From Diphasiastrum complanatum (Eukaryota > Streptophyta > Lycopodiopsida > Lycopodiales > Lycopodiaceae), in contig CM055106.1 in assembly GCA_029204225.1 (NCBI GenBank), forward strand, positions 11,390,539-11,454,538: a stretch of DNA of 64,000 bases, in the 5' to 3' direction. Of the stretch, positions 45,701-58,000 are shown one piece after another. Below the pieces are notes generated by a model. That model had not been told where the DNA came from, made no database searches, and saw only the letters and a list, made by a program, of their open reading frames with translations. The translations under genes were made by a program, and so were the position numbers. Every line of letters begins with the position of its first letter. Position 1 is the stretch's first letter.

Positions 45701-47491
45701 TCAACTTCTAAGAGCTTTAATCTTGAATGAAAATTGCTTCTCTACATAAGCTTTGAAAATAAGTAAATGATCAAACACCATAGATTTAGAAGCAAGAAGA
45801 TATATCCAAGTGAATATTGTGAAATCATCAATGAAAGTAACAAAACAAGTGGCTCCTCCCTTGCTTGTAGTTGATGAGAAATGCACATCCGAGTGGATTA
45901 ACTCCAAAGGATGCTTGCTTTTGATAGAAGATCTTGTAAATGGCTTTTTGTGAGATTTAGCAATAGCACAAGACTCACAAGGCTTGATGTTCTTGGAGAA
46001 TGACTTTGGCAAGCCAATAGCTTTGGCTTCTTTGATCATAGAGAGCATGGATTTGTAGTTGGGATGTCCCAACCTCCTATGCCATAATTCCTCCATAGAG
46101 ATCTTGTTCACAAGAGCAACATTACAAGCATTCACATACTCATTTGGATCTAGTTTATAGATGCCTCCAAATCTAGATCCTAATGCAAGTATCTCATCAT
46201 TCTTCTTGATAGTGCAAGTATCGACATTGAATTTTATATCAAGGCCATTATCAAGCAATTGGCCAACACTAATAGGATTCTTAGTAAGCTTAGGTACATA
46301 AAGAACTTTAGAGAGAGAAAGAACTTTAGAGGATGCAAGCTTCAAGGGAATGTTCCCTATGCCCTCAATAGGATATTCAAAGTCATTTGTAGTGTATATT
46401 GATTTCTTGACTCCATCATAAGGTGCAATAGAAGAGAAAGAGTCCTTGGAGCTACACATATGTGAAGAGGCTCCACTATCAATATACCATAGGCCGTCCT
46501 TCTTGAAAGGAGTAGATGAGAAACTAGAGACCATAAGAGATCCCTCTCCATCACTTGAAATAGTGTCTTCCTTCTCATTGGTAATGTTGGCTTGCTTGGG
46601 CTGATTTTTTTTCTTGAAGCAATTGGTGGCATAATGACCTTTCTTGCCACAATAAAAGCACTTGATCTTCTTCTTTTTGAGCTTGGATGATGAAGCATTA
46701 GAGGAACCATCTTCCTCCTCATCTTTGTCTTTGGATTTGACTTTGTCCTTGCTTGAGGATTGTTAATGTTGGTTCTTGCTACTCCCTTTGTGCTTATCCT
46801 TGGCAAAGAGAGCTTTGCCATCATTATGAGTGAGAGAGAGCTTGTCCATCCTCAAGAGCTTGTACTCTTGTCTTGATTATTTTGAAATTAGCACACTTTG
46901 GAGAGCCTCCAAACTTGGTAGCTCCTCCTTAATGGCATAGGATTGGACAAGGTTATCAAATTCACTTCTCAAGCCATTGAGAATGACTTGAACTAGCTCA
47001 TTTTGATTGATGGAATCACCAATACGAGTAAGTTCTCTATGAATATCTTTTACTCTCAAAACATAACCAGATGCACTCTCATCACTCTTTTGGCTACTTT
47101 GAAAGATTTGATTCCTAAGAGTGAGAAGCCTAGAGGTATTCTTAGCCTCATAGATAGTCTTGAGACAATTCCAAGCTTCTTTGGCTGTTGTACAAGTACC
47201 TATCTCCCTCAATATCTCATTAGAGACATTCATCTTAATGTAGTGGAGAGCCATCCTAGCTCTCTTTTTGTATTTTTGAACCTCTTGAAGAACTTGTGGT
47301 TCTTCTTCAAGGCCAAGAACTATGTCCATCATGTCTTGAAGGATCAAGATGGACTCCATCCTCATTTTCCAAATTGAATAGTTTGAAGTGGACAATCTTT
47401 CACTTGGTTCCAACAAGGATGAACCCATTGAAGACATTTGAAGTGAAGAAAACTCAAATGATGAACAATAAATGTTGTTACACACTCTCAA
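45701..47491 (-). pseudogene. gag: Copia H gag, protease, pre-integrase and integrase start
   Basis: Gag occupies 46877-47491 (likely Met at 47434, MSSMGSSLLEPSERL), with the same helical core as the intact copia I. A TAA and frameshift follow; the zinc knuckle CFYCGKKGHYATNCF is near 46650. The long frame 45701-46534 holds protease (WYIDSGASSHMCSS), pre-integrase (ELWHRRLGHPNYK, CESCAIAKSHKKPF) and the integrase start (ELIHSDVH, FIDDF), ending at a stop next to LRS. It is related to copia I, though more decayed. Confidence 0.85.
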
Positions 47492-47874
47492 TAGGATCCA
47501 ATAATAGAGTACTATCTCCTCCTATGAAAGATCTTGCAACTATTTGTGAATTGATTCTCACTAGCTACACAAATCTCTCTAAAACAAGATCTATTTCACA
47601 TCAAATGATGGAGTATAGGCAAAGTTAGGATCAAACACTCTTAGCACGTGTGAAGTACACTAAGAAACCAAATTTGACTCAAATACAATGATATTGCATG
47701 CAACAAAATGGCTAAGATCTCAAAACAGTGCCTAGATCACATATAGATGAGATTGGTAAGCATACAACTGTGATTTTGGATCAACCAAGAAATCTCTTGA
47801 CCAAACCAAATGTGTCCACCCAGGTCTAGGTGCCCTACCTAACCCTCTTCAAAAGCTTATAACTTCTGATTGGC
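47492..47874. other. Leader of copia H or unrelated DNA
   Basis: Upstream of copia H gag; no PBS or LTR was recognised and no gene is seen. Confidence 0.4.
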
Positions 47875-48618
47875 TCAACCAAATGGAATGAAACTGATTG
47901 CATCAGAAACTAGACAAATTGCTACTTCGATGCCTGGTGCAATTTCAGTAATGAGGCCGGAAAGATCAATTGGCTTGGGGGCCAACATCCTTCCCGTCAG
48001 CAATGTTTTCTCTTGCTCGTTCAAAATGTCGAAATGGGCGCATAGCCGAAAGACATGTGCTCCAACTCCAGAAAATTTTTGGTGCCTGATCCAGCGCAAA
48101 AATGCTTTATATGTAATAGTGCCAAAACAAACCGGATTACCCGCAAGTGCATCTAAGATGTAACCAAAATTTTTCACCGAAATCGTCGCATCAACATCCG
48201 TCAAAAAGATTACTTGGTTCGCATATTCACAAAACACCTTAAATGTGGTATCACGAATCATAGAGATCTTGTACTCCTTCGTGGGTACGAAGCAATTGTT
48301 AAGAAAGTAGGCAGCTTTATCCACCGAATTCTTATTTGTTGAGATCATCTTCCCATCCATCGGTAATCCAAGGGCTGTGCAGAACAAGTCTTCAGAGATA
48401 ATGAAGAATTTGCCTCGCACATGGACTTTGAAATCCACCTCCAAAATGGAATGAATGGAGTTGACAAACTTCGTACTGACTTCGGAGAGGATGATGGAGG
48501 GGTCCACTTTTAAATTACCCAGCTTGCATCGATCCAAAAAGGACTGGATGGATGCCAGACGGATTCCTGCGCGTGCTTTCCAGATGATGTTAGAGCTTGA
48601 ACTGGATCCAGAAGCCAT
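47875..48618 (-). CDS. Intact 247-residue ORF, possible transposon-associated protein
   Basis: ATG at 48618 opens MASGSSSSSN; the frame is uninterrupted to a TGA/TAA-type stop at 47875. No signal peptide or membrane segment is obvious. The stretch DFKVHVRGKFFIISEDLFCTALGLP resembles the VRG...I...LGLP core seen in predicted plant transposon-associated proteins that accompany some gypsy elements; this is from memory of the family pattern and not a search. It is on the same strand as gypsy E5, about 900 bp downstream of its integrase, so it could be a third ORF of that element. Having no stops in an otherwise broken neighbourhood is notable. Confidence 0.5.
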   Translation of the reverse strand: MASGSSSSSNIIWKARAGIRLASIQSFLDRCKLGNLKVDPSIILSEVSTKFVNSIHSILEVDFKVHVRGKFFIISEDLFCTALGLPMDGKMISTNKNSVDKAAYFLNNCFVPTKEYKISMIRDTTFKVFCEYANQVIFLTDVDATISVKNFGYILDALAGNPVCFGTITYKAFLRWIRHQKFSGVGAHVFRLCAHFDILNEQEKTLLTGRMLAPKPIDLSGLITEIAPGIEVAICLVSDAISFIPFG

Positions 48619-49022
48619 TGTTCGAATTTTTCACAAAAGCTCGTAGATCGCAATAGGTCGCAAATGGATGCTTTGATCGCAAAGAGAATGTGCACAAGAA
48701 AGCATAAAATTGCAGACAAAAAGTGTAAGGAAGAAAAATGAAAAATAACTCTGATATGCAATAGCGGTGTGGAAGGGATGATGACGTGGCATGGTGACTT
48801 GACATCTGTCACTTCCATTTATGGAGTACGTGCATGGTTCAGTGTTTGAAACTATGATTTGGCAGATCAATCTTTAATGACGGAAGACTGTTTTTGAAAA
48901 GAAAACAAATAAATTAAGGATAAACAATATCGATTTTGATATGTGAACATACACACTTGTGAATAATGAGGATCACGTGGCCATCGTCTTTAATAGAGGG
49001 ATGTAAAAAGTAGGTAGATAGA
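48619..49022 (-). other. Non-coding DNA upstream of the 247-residue ORF
   Basis: Candidate promoter or leader for the ORF. The minus strand carries GCCACGTCATCA near 48787 (an ACGTCA-type bZIP site). No convincing TATA box was found. Confidence 0.35.
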
Positions 49023-49394
49023 TTCTCGAAAAGGTAGGTTGACAGATTCTCGAAGGATACTAGAAAGTTTCTAGAATATTTCGCGAAACATTCTTGAGAG
49101 ATTCTAGAAAATGATACAGAACTTCACGAAAAATTATTGAAAATGTTAAGTGTCATTCTAGAAAATTTCTCAAAAAACTGGAGAAAGAAAAAAAAATACT
49201 AAAAAGTTTCTAGAAAAATTCTCGAAAAATTAAAAAAAAAATGACAAGTTACAGTTCACAGTTGAGTGTCGCGAAAGTGTCTCGAAAAGTTCTCGAAAAT
49301 ACTTTGAAAAATAACTTAAAAGATTGAAACAGTTTGAACAAATGTTGAACAATGGTAGAAAAGTTCATGAAAATTTCTAAAAAAATTTCTAGAA
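49023..49394. promoter_or_regulatory. Array of twelve TTCNNGAA motifs (heat-shock-element-like)
   Basis: Perfect TTCNNGAA palindromes begin at 49023, 49047, 49069, 49080, 49102, 49123, 49156, 49208, 49219, 49290, 49364 and 49387. Most gaps are near multiples of 11 bp and the typical unit is TTCT(A/C)GAAAA. This is the half-site pair of heat-shock elements, though the gaps between pairs are usually 3 rather than the canonical 2 bases. It lies 3' of gypsy E5 pol and 5' of the 247-residue ORF. Confidence 0.55.
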
Positions 49395-49509
49395 AAGAAA
49401 AAAAAGTCGCGAACATTATCAGAAAAAATAGAGAAAAATTCGCGATTGATTCCAAAAAAATACTAGAAAATAATAAGAATAAAAATAAATAAATAAAAAA
49501 ATTCTGGTC

Positions 49510-50525
49510 AAAGGTAGTATTTTTTTGAGTTTGGACCCGTTAATACGTGTAGGTAACAGTTCCTCTTTAAGTGATTGAAGTTGCACAAAACCATTGTCAA
49601 ACACCTCTATGACTTTAAAAGGTCCAAGCCATCACATACGGAGTTTTCCTGGGAACTATTGATGGCGACTATCATATATCAGCGCATAATCATCAGTTTT
49701 AAGATCACATTTTTTTGTATGACTGTCATATTTCTTCTTTCTTTGTTCCTGGATTTCCTTCGTTTTTTGTGAAGACTCACGAGCTTCAGCTAGTTCTTCA
49801 ATATTAGTCAACCTTTCATTTATATATTCTGCATTTGTTCGTTGAGCTTGGATACGAAAAGTTTTGACCTCAAATTCAATTGGCAGAATAGGATGCATAC
49901 CATATGTCAGAAAATATGGTATATGTTTCGTCGTGATTTTCTCTGTATTACGATAAACCCAAAGAACTGATGGTAGTTTCTGATCCCAATCCGTTGCGTG
50001 TGCAATAATTATTTTAGTCAGGATCGTACATAAAATTCCATTAGCTATTTTTGTCAACCCGTTTGCTTTTGGATTATACGGTGTAGTTTTTCTGTGTTTG
50101 ATGAGAAAATAAGTTGTCAGCAACCGTATAGTGTTATTTAAAAAATGTGTACCTCGGTCACTTACTAGTTCGAGTGGACAACCATATCTGGTGATAATAC
50201 TTTTGAATAAGAACGTCGCGACAATTTTTACATCATTTCTTTTTGTCGCCTCTGCTTCCACGTTCTTTGTAGCATAATCCGTTGCAACTAGAATATATCG
50301 ACATTTCGTATGTCGGGTAACAGGTTTGATTGGACCGACAAAGTCAATCTCCCACCTCTCGAATGGTGCAAGAGGAAGGATTGGTGTCAACGACCAATTC
50401 ATTGATTTTGTAGGCTTACCAGATCTTTGGCATGGATCACATGAACGAATAAAGTTTGATACATCCTTGAACATTGTTGGCCACCAATACTTGGTAGTCA
50501 ATATCTTATTAACTGTGTTCTTCAA
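49510..50525 (-). pseudogene. Gypsy E5 integrase
   Basis: Minus strand integrase: zinc-finger end CDPCQRSGK, core with ERWEIDFVGPI and LVSDRGTHFLNN, and the C-terminal module after a stop (FPGKLRMRWLGPFKV, NGFVQLQSL, RINGSKLK). At the third catalytic position the expected glutamate in the N-G-Q-x-E block is lysine (NGLTKIANG). No chromodomain is present; the end RMRWLGP and NGSKLK fits non-chromovirus plant gypsy (Tat/Athila type). Confidence 0.83.
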
Positions 50526-51277
50526 GCAAAATGTCCACCAACATCTTCTGAGTGTAAGGCTTTAACGACTTTTTCAATGTCTTCGGATTCGAGACATCTT
50601 CGAAGCTGATGATTTGCACCAAGCTTGTACAGAACATTGTTAATAATTGTATAAGGTGCTACCTTATATTGAAAAACTGTCTTTTGCTCCAAATCATAAC
50701 CATCAGGATATATCTGATCCTTGAGATAAGTAATGATATCAGAATATATCGAATTTGTAGATGAAATCTCAAATAAATGTTTGTCTGGAAAATCATCATT
50801 GATAGGATCTTCAATTTTTCCAGTGCTGAGTCGCGATAGATATTCAGCATTTGTATGATACTTTTCTTGACGAAGCTCTACTTGATAAGTGAATTCTTGC
50901 AGAAGTAGAATCCATCGAGCAATTCGTCCTGATAGATCTGGTTTATTTACAAGATACTTAAGAGCATAATGATCCACATGAAAAATAAATGCATATCCCA
51001 ACAAATAATGCCGAAATTTTTTAACACTGAAAATCATGCCAAGTGCTTCCCTTTTTGTAGCCGAATAATTTTTCTTTGATGCACTGAGCTGTCGACTCGC
51101 ATAGTAGATGGGATGATTCTTCTTCTGGTCGTCCTTCTGGCTTAGACAGATGCCAATAGCAAATGGAGAAACATCCACATAACTGTGAAATAAAATAGCC
51201 CATTTGGGTGGTCTCAGAATAGGAGCATTAATCAACCTTTGCTTAAGATCTTCGAATGCTTTCTGCTATTCATTCGT
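50522..51277 (-). pseudogene. Gypsy E5 RNase H
   Basis: SYVDVSPFAIGICLSQ, YASRQLSASKKNYSATKREALGMIFSVKKFRHYL and VDHYALKYLVNKPDLSGRIARW give the acidic triad of RNase H, followed by the tether to the integrase finger (LCSEDVGGHFA-like end). Confidence 0.85.
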
Positions 51278-52058
51278 TCACAAGTATTCGACTTGTTTCT
51301 TTAGTAGATGTGTAAGAGAGACATCAATAGAAGCATGATTTTGAATAAATCTCCTGTAATAGCCAACATGTCCTAAGAAAACTCTTAGTTCACGTAAATT
51401 GGCTGGTATCAGGAGATTCTTTATAAGCTCAACTTTATCTTTGTCAACTTCTATTCCTTTGTTAGATATTTTGTGTCTGAGCAATATTCCTTCTTTCATA
51501 CCAAAAAAATATTTCTTTGGATGAAGAGATAAACAAGTATCTCGACACCGTTGCAATGTTAATTTCAGCTTCTGCAGGTGTGTCTTTATATCACTGTATA
51601 CACAGAAATCATCAATAAATATTTCGAGAAAAGTTCTCAGGAAGGCAGCAAAAATTAACATCATAATTCGTTGAAAACTTGTTGGAGCGTTACAAAGACC
51701 AAAGGGCATTTTGTTGTAGGCATAAGTGCCCCAATCCATAGTGAATGTGGTCTTTGAACGATCCTCCTTTCGCACTCCCACCTGATTATATCCAGAAAAG
51801 CCATCACAGAAACTGTAACGCTCTTGACCAGCAACCTGATTCAGTAAAAGGTAAAGGATGATGGTCCTTCCTGGTGGCAGCATTGAGTTTTTGAAAATCT
51901 TGGCATATTCGTATTTTACCAGTCTTCTTCTTCGGGACGACAACAATGGGTGAAACCCATTAACTACTTAAGACGGGATAGATTATACCTGCCTTAAGGT
52001 GTCTGTTAAGTTCATCCTTGACCATTAGAGAGTATTTAGGATTGAGATGATACTGTCT
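51278..52058 (-). pseudogene. Gypsy E5 reverse transcriptase
   Basis: From 52058 down: RQYHLNPKYS, KAGIIYPV, VVVPKKKTGKIRICQDF (across a frame break), FCDGFSGYNQ, MPFGLCNAPTSFQR and the active-site FIDDFCVYS, then FLGHVGYYRRFI. A frameshift near 51900 divides it. Confidence 0.86.
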
Positions 52059-52690
52059 CTATCGAACAGGTACAACATCTTCCTTCAGATCAATTCGGTG
52101 CTCTCCAAATTCTGCAGGTATACCCTTCAAATCGTCGAGCGACCAGACAAAAACATCTTGATACTCCTTTAATAGTTCAGTGAATTCTGCCAGTTCAGAT
52201 TCTCCAAGTGACTTTGAAACATGCACAGATCTGCCAGGTGCAAGTTCAATCAGTTCAGTAGAATATGGTAAGATAATACCTTCAGTCATATTGGCCTTGG
52301 TATGGCCATGAATTTCGTGCATGGTTGACTCCATAGATGTTTTCTTGTCGCCAACCTGGTTCTTGTTACCAAATTCGTGTTCAGATTCGTCACTCGAATC
52401 GTCAGACTCTTTCAAGTTTGTGTCTGAAACGTTAATTTCTTCATACGAAATATCAGTTTCATTGTTGCAGGCATCGAAGAATTCTTCGTCATCAGCATTC
52501 TCATAACATTCAAAGTATTGCACTTCAATATCAGATTTATAGGAAAAAATATTCAAGGCATACGAAGATTCTTCTGATGTTAAACTGGTGTCGGACAAAG
52601 GAGTTTCACCTTCATATTTGTCACGAATCCAGATTATGATTTGTTCTGCTGGCTTACCTCGGTTATTGGTCTCACCAGTCTAAAATCTTA
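52059..52690 (-). pseudogene. Gypsy E5 acidic region between protease and RT
   Basis: Highly acidic frame (SDESEHEFGNKN, ENADDEEFFDACNNE) ending with the conserved lead-in to RT, LLKEYQDVFVWSLDDLKGIP and EHRIDLKED. Confidence 0.8.
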
Positions 52691-53050
52691 GCTCTCTAGA
52701 TTTCCAATGTACACTAGCATTTGATTGATAAAGCCAAGGTCGTCCAATCAACACAGAATAGGATGACAAACCGAGTGGTTTGATAACAACAAAATTCATG
52801 GTGAATGGCTTGGCTTGAATGTAGACAGTGACATCCTTCAGATCACCAACAGGTTTTCGTCGTGTTGAATCAGCTAACTTGATGTTTCGCTGACATCAGT
52901 CCTAGAGCATGAGCTGTGTCTTTTGTATTTACATTGGCACCAGAGTCAATTGGCACTTTTTTGATCAGGCATCCTACAATAGTAACATCAATTTCAGGTG
53001 CACCGAGGTCACCTAAATCAATGGACAAAACACCAGCATTGGCAGAGAAA
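52691..53050 (-). pseudogene. Gypsy E5 protease
   Basis: VPIDSGANVN is the aspartic-protease motif; later VLIGRPWLYQ is the typical second block. A stop and frameshift near 52880 and a TAG at about 52685 interrupt it. Confidence 0.75.
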
Positions 53051-54424
53051 TTTTATTCTTCTTCTTAGGCACAGAAAGGCCTTTCAGCTGCTTTCTGTAA
53101 TAAGTGTTATTTGCCAACAGCTGTTCAAAAGTAATGTTTGGTCGAAGAGATCCGATATCAGTTATGATGTCATATTCTTTTGTCTTTGATTTTGAGGTTG
53201 GTTTATCAATAACAGCACTAGACAATTTCGTCTTCTCGATTTTTTCGTCTTCTTTTTCGAAAGTGACCACCTTCTCTGCAGGAGCATTCTTTAGTTCAGC
53301 ATTGATGATTTCCTTTGCCTCTGCCGAGATATCTTTTGCAAATAACTTCGTAGCATCATGGTCATAGTCAGGGTCATCCTTGACATCTTCTTTAGTCGTG
53401 GATTTGTTCGTCATCTTGCTAGATGATTTCGTCTTCAAGGATTTTCTGCGCTTTGTCGAAGATTTTTGATCAGGTTTCGAGGAGCTTTTGCTTCTCGTGG
53501 TGACTTTAAAAATCTTTTCCACGTCACTTGGCCAGGATTGATCTTCAGTCTTTGCCAATTTTCCTTCAATAACGTCAATTCTCTGTACAACAACATTTGT
53601 CGTAGCTTTTGCTTTCGTGTTTGCAACAGCTGGTGTTGCTACATATCGATATTTGGGTCATGGCTTCTGCGGTTGAGGGCAATAAGGATACTTGTGACCA
53701 GGTTCTCTACAATTCGAGCATAATGGTATGTAATCAATTAGCTTCCGTGGTTGAGGACAGTCAGGAGAAAAATGTCCCGGCTCTCCACAGTTGTAGCAGT
53801 TGTCCGAAATTGGTTTATTCGAGGTTTGAGACTTTGCTGGTCCAACAAATTCAGGAGGATTATGTCTTCTTGGTGCGAATTTGGGTCTGTCCTGTTGGGT
53901 TGATGCTACAGTACCTATACATAGATAGTAGTCGCATCATTCTGAAAAATAAAAAGTACCTCATGGGCAGGATCTTCAATGTATTTGACATTAACAGTGG
54001 TGCAGTCTTCCTTGGTGTGTCCAGATGTTCCACATTTTGTACACCACATTCCTGAGTTAGAAGAAGACGCCTTTGGTCTTTTATCTGCAACTTCTGAGAT
54101 CTGCACTTTCAAGTCATTAAATTTTTTATTCAGGTCAGCCATATTACTTTTCCAAAGCTTTTCCACTTTGGAAGTTGACGACTTTCGTGTCATCCTTTCG
54201 TTTAGCTCGTCGTTTATTCTTTTTCTCTCCTTTGTTAGCATCTGATTTCGATGAATCGCTACTTTCAGATTTTGTGCTTGAAGAACTACTACTGGAATCA
54301 GAATCAAAATCGACATCGCTGTCACTGAAATCAGTTTTAGACTTTCAAGATTTCTTCGTTGATCGCCGCTTTCGCGCTAATTTTGAAGTCTCAAAATTTT
54401 TTGCACTAGCTATAATAGCTGCTA
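53051..54424 (-). pseudogene. gag: Gypsy E5 gag C-terminal half with several zinc knuckles
   Basis: After the copia I insertion site the gag frame continues through a serine-rich, charged stretch (54325-54100), then zinc knuckles CTKCGTSGHTKEDC, C(Y/N)CGEPGHFSPDC and CSNCREPGHKYPYC across frame breaks between 54030 and 53690, and a lysine-rich tail (53558-53090). Gag N-terminal half is at 60866-61225. Confidence 0.8.
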
Positions 54425-54429
54425 AGGAG
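54425..54429. repeat. Target-site duplication, left copy (AGGAG)
   Basis: AGGAG just left of the copia I LTR; its twin is at 60861-60865. Confidence 0.92.
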
Positions 54430-55084
54430 TGTGAAAAATACAGATCCTAAGTGGATCTAAACTCCAAGATCATTGGCTTGAATGCTTGCACTCCAAACTA
54501 CATAAGCTAGGAATTGGCAACACATTCTATGCTACCTAGAATGCAAAGAACTTGATCAAAAAGCATTTATCACAAATGGAAACTTCCATAAACATCAAGT
54601 GCGGCCCAAAATAGCATTATACAGTCCATAATACATCAGCCTATCACTTTTGGAAAGCACCTAAGATCATACACAATAGCTTGAAGACAATACACACAAC
54701 AATGCTCTCAATGGAGGAAGAAACAATGACAATGATATATTGATCTCAATGAAGCATACAAAAGGTTTCTCCAACCTGTTCTCCACGACTTCCCTACTAT
54801 TTATGGATGAGGAAGATGACTCTCTCTCCTCTCTCTAGAAGGTACTTGACCCTAGATATTCCCTATATAGGAAAAATAGCTAAAAATGGCTTATATGACC
54901 AAAATACATCAAAATGGTCTCATTTTGAAGGGTATGAAGTTTGACACTTCATCATACTGAAAAAATACAGTAAATAAAAACATTGTGGCCTGGTTCACAC
55001 GTGTGAAACTCCAGAACCAAAACTATTTACAATTTTAGCCAATTTAGGCCTCAAACTAGCTAGGAAATGTTGACAATTTTCACA
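54430..55084 (-). repeat. 3' LTR of copia I
   Basis: Starts (minus strand) TGTGAAAATTG after the purine tract GAAGAGGGAG and ends CTGTATTTTTCACA. TG...CA boundaries with short inverted ends TGTGAAAA/TTTTCACA. It contains the palindrome TTCACACGTGTGAA at 54994-55007 and a TATATAGG-like block near 54862. Confidence 0.95.
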
Positions 55085-58000
55085 CTCCCTCTTCAACATT
55101 GGATGCTAGTTTCAACATAGTCTTTGAGCACATTCCAAGATTAGATCTATGCATTAAATATAGGTCCTTTCCCAATGGTTTGGTGAAGATATCAGCCACA
55201 CACTCCTTTGAAGAGACATGTTGAAGCTCCACCTCTTTGGCAATGACTTGATCTCTCACAAAATGGTGAGCAATCTCAATGTGCTTGCTCCTTGCATGAA
55301 AAACAGGATTGCTTGCCAAGCTTTGGGCTGAAAGGTTATCACAAAGTATGATTGGAGTCTTCTCTGGTTCCAGCAAGTGAAGATCCAATAACATCCTCTT
55401 GATCCAAAGAATCTCCTTGGTGCATGTTGTTAATGCCTTGTACTCGGCTTCGGTGGAAGATAGAGAGATAGTTGGTTGCTTCTTTGATAGCCATGAGACC
55501 ACTCCATCTCCAAGATAGATTGCAAAGGCACTTGTTGACTTCCTATCCATTTGATCACCTGCAAAATCTGAATCTGAAAATCCACAAAGGTTAGGTGTAG
55601 TACCTCCATACAAGATGCCAAAATCTCTAGATCCCGAGATGTATCTAAGTACTCTCTTTCCTAGCTTCCAATGAGCCTCACTAGGATCTTGCATAAATTG
55701 ACTTAGTTTACCAACCACAAAGCTTAGATCAGGTCTTGTGATGGTTAACCATATAAGAGATCCTATTAGCTTTCTATAGAGAGTAATGTCCTTGAAGGAT
55801 CTTTCATTACTTCTTGTAGTTAGCTTTACATTTGATTCCATAGGAGTAGAAACAACTTTACAATCTTCCATATGAAACCTTTTTAGAATAGAGTTAACAT
55901 ACTTTTCTTGACATATGAATGTAGATTTAGAAGTTCTAATAATCTCTATTCCTAAGATATAATGAAGTTTACCAAGATCTTGAATTTCAAGCTCTCTTTT
56001 GAGTGCCATCTTGATTTCATCTATATCTAGATTGTTACCACCACTTAAGATAATGTCATCAACATAGATCAAAAGTAAAGTGATATCATTTTCATTCAAT
56101 CTAAAGTAGAGAGAATGATCATACTCACTCATAACAAAGTTTTGAGAAAGTAAGAAGGAATTGAGCTTAGCATACCAACTCCTTGGTGCTTGCTTTAGCC
56201 CATACAAACTCTTTTGGAGATAGCACACATGATTAGGCTCATCATGTGAAACATAGCCCTCGGGTTGCTCCATGTAAATATCTTCTTCAAGATCACCATT
56301 CAAGAAGGCATTAGTAACATCCATTTGCCACATATCCCAATCATAAAGAGTTGCAAGAGAGATTAGGATTCGAATAGTTACCATCTTTGCCACGGGTGCA
56401 AAGGTCTCATCATAGTCAATACCATATTCTTGAGCATACCCCTTTGCCACCAACCTTGCCTTGTACTTGTTGATTGATCCATCTTGATTTGTCTTGATCT
56501 TGAAGATCCACTTACAACCAATTGCCTTCTTGTCCTTTGGAAGCTTTACCAACCTCCATGTGTTGCTTTTGATGAGTGCTTGATGCTCATGATCCATGGC
56601 TTGGATCCATTCCTTCTTTTGAATTGCTTCACCTACACAAGTTGGTTCATCAAAAGAGGTAAGAAAAGCAAAGTTAGAGTTGTCCACCACTTGCTTTCCT
56701 TTTTCATCATAGGTTAGCCTTGATGGCTTAGCCCTTTGCCTTTGAGTCTTCCTTGAAGTTTGCTTTGGAGTGGCATCTCCATCTTCATCCAAGACATCTT
56801 GCACATCATGATGATTAGTAGGCACATCAACATCAACATCAACAACATTGGAAACATTCTCTTCATGAAAGATGACATCCCTACTTATGACAACTTTCTT
56901 TGTAGAAGGAATGTACACTTTGTAAGCCTTGCTTACTTCACTATAGCCAACAAACACACCCTTCTTTGATGAAGGATCTTCTTTAGTTCTATCATCAAGT
57001 GTGATATTGACAAAACATGTACATCCAAAGATCCTACAATGCTTGACACTCGGCCTTCTACCATAAAGAACCTCATGAGGAGTTTTACCATCCAAGGAAG
57101 CACTTGTCCATCTATTACATAGATAGTTAGCACATGCTAAAGCTTCCCCCCAAAAAGACTTAGCAAGATTAGCATGTAGTCTCATTGCCTTGGCACATTC
57201 ACAAAGGGTTCTATTCTTCCTCTCGGCCACTCCATTCTGTTGTGGAGTCCTAGGACTAGACATCTCCCTCTTAATCCCATGTGCTATACAAAAGTCTTTG
57301 AACCTATTTGAGGTGTATTCCCCTCCATTATCAGATCTTAAGCATTTGATCTTTGTATTGAATTGGTTTTCCATTTCATTCTTGAACTTGACAAATGCAG
57401 CAAACACTTCATCCTTACTTTTAAGAAGATAGATCCAAGTATACCTACTAAAGTCATCAATGAAAGTTGCATACATCTTTGCCCCACCATTGCTAGTTGT
57501 ACTAGAAGAATGAATATCAGAATGCACAAGTTGAAAAGCTTCTTTAGATCTAGAAGTAGATCTAGAATAAGCAAGTCTATGAGATTTGGACAAGGCACAA
57601 TGTTCACAAACACTATTGTTTGCAACAAGACTTTTAGGGAGACCAAGAACAAGCTCTTTCTTTGCCATTACCTCCAAAGATTTGAAGTTGGGATGGCCCA
57701 ACCTCTTGTGCCAAACTTCTTGGTTTGTCAATTGCTCCCTAGCCATACATCCTTCATGATTAGAGATCACACATGCATCAAGCTTGAAAAGTTTACCATG
57801 CCTCCTACCTTGAGCAATCAAGGATCCACATTTACTTATCAAACATGCATCTCCAATGAACTCCACATCAAGTCCTTTGTCAATCATTTGACTTACACTA
57901 AGCAAATTCTTAGTGATTGAAGGAATGTACAAAACATTTTCAAGATTTGCTTTCCTATTTGTTGAAAGGGAAATAGGAATAGTGCCTATGCCTTTGATGT

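Noticed and set aside
48510-48870. Overlapping minus-strand ORFs of 71-102 codons
   Set aside because: They are in other frames of the 247-residue ORF's 5' end and upstream DNA and have no features of a protein.
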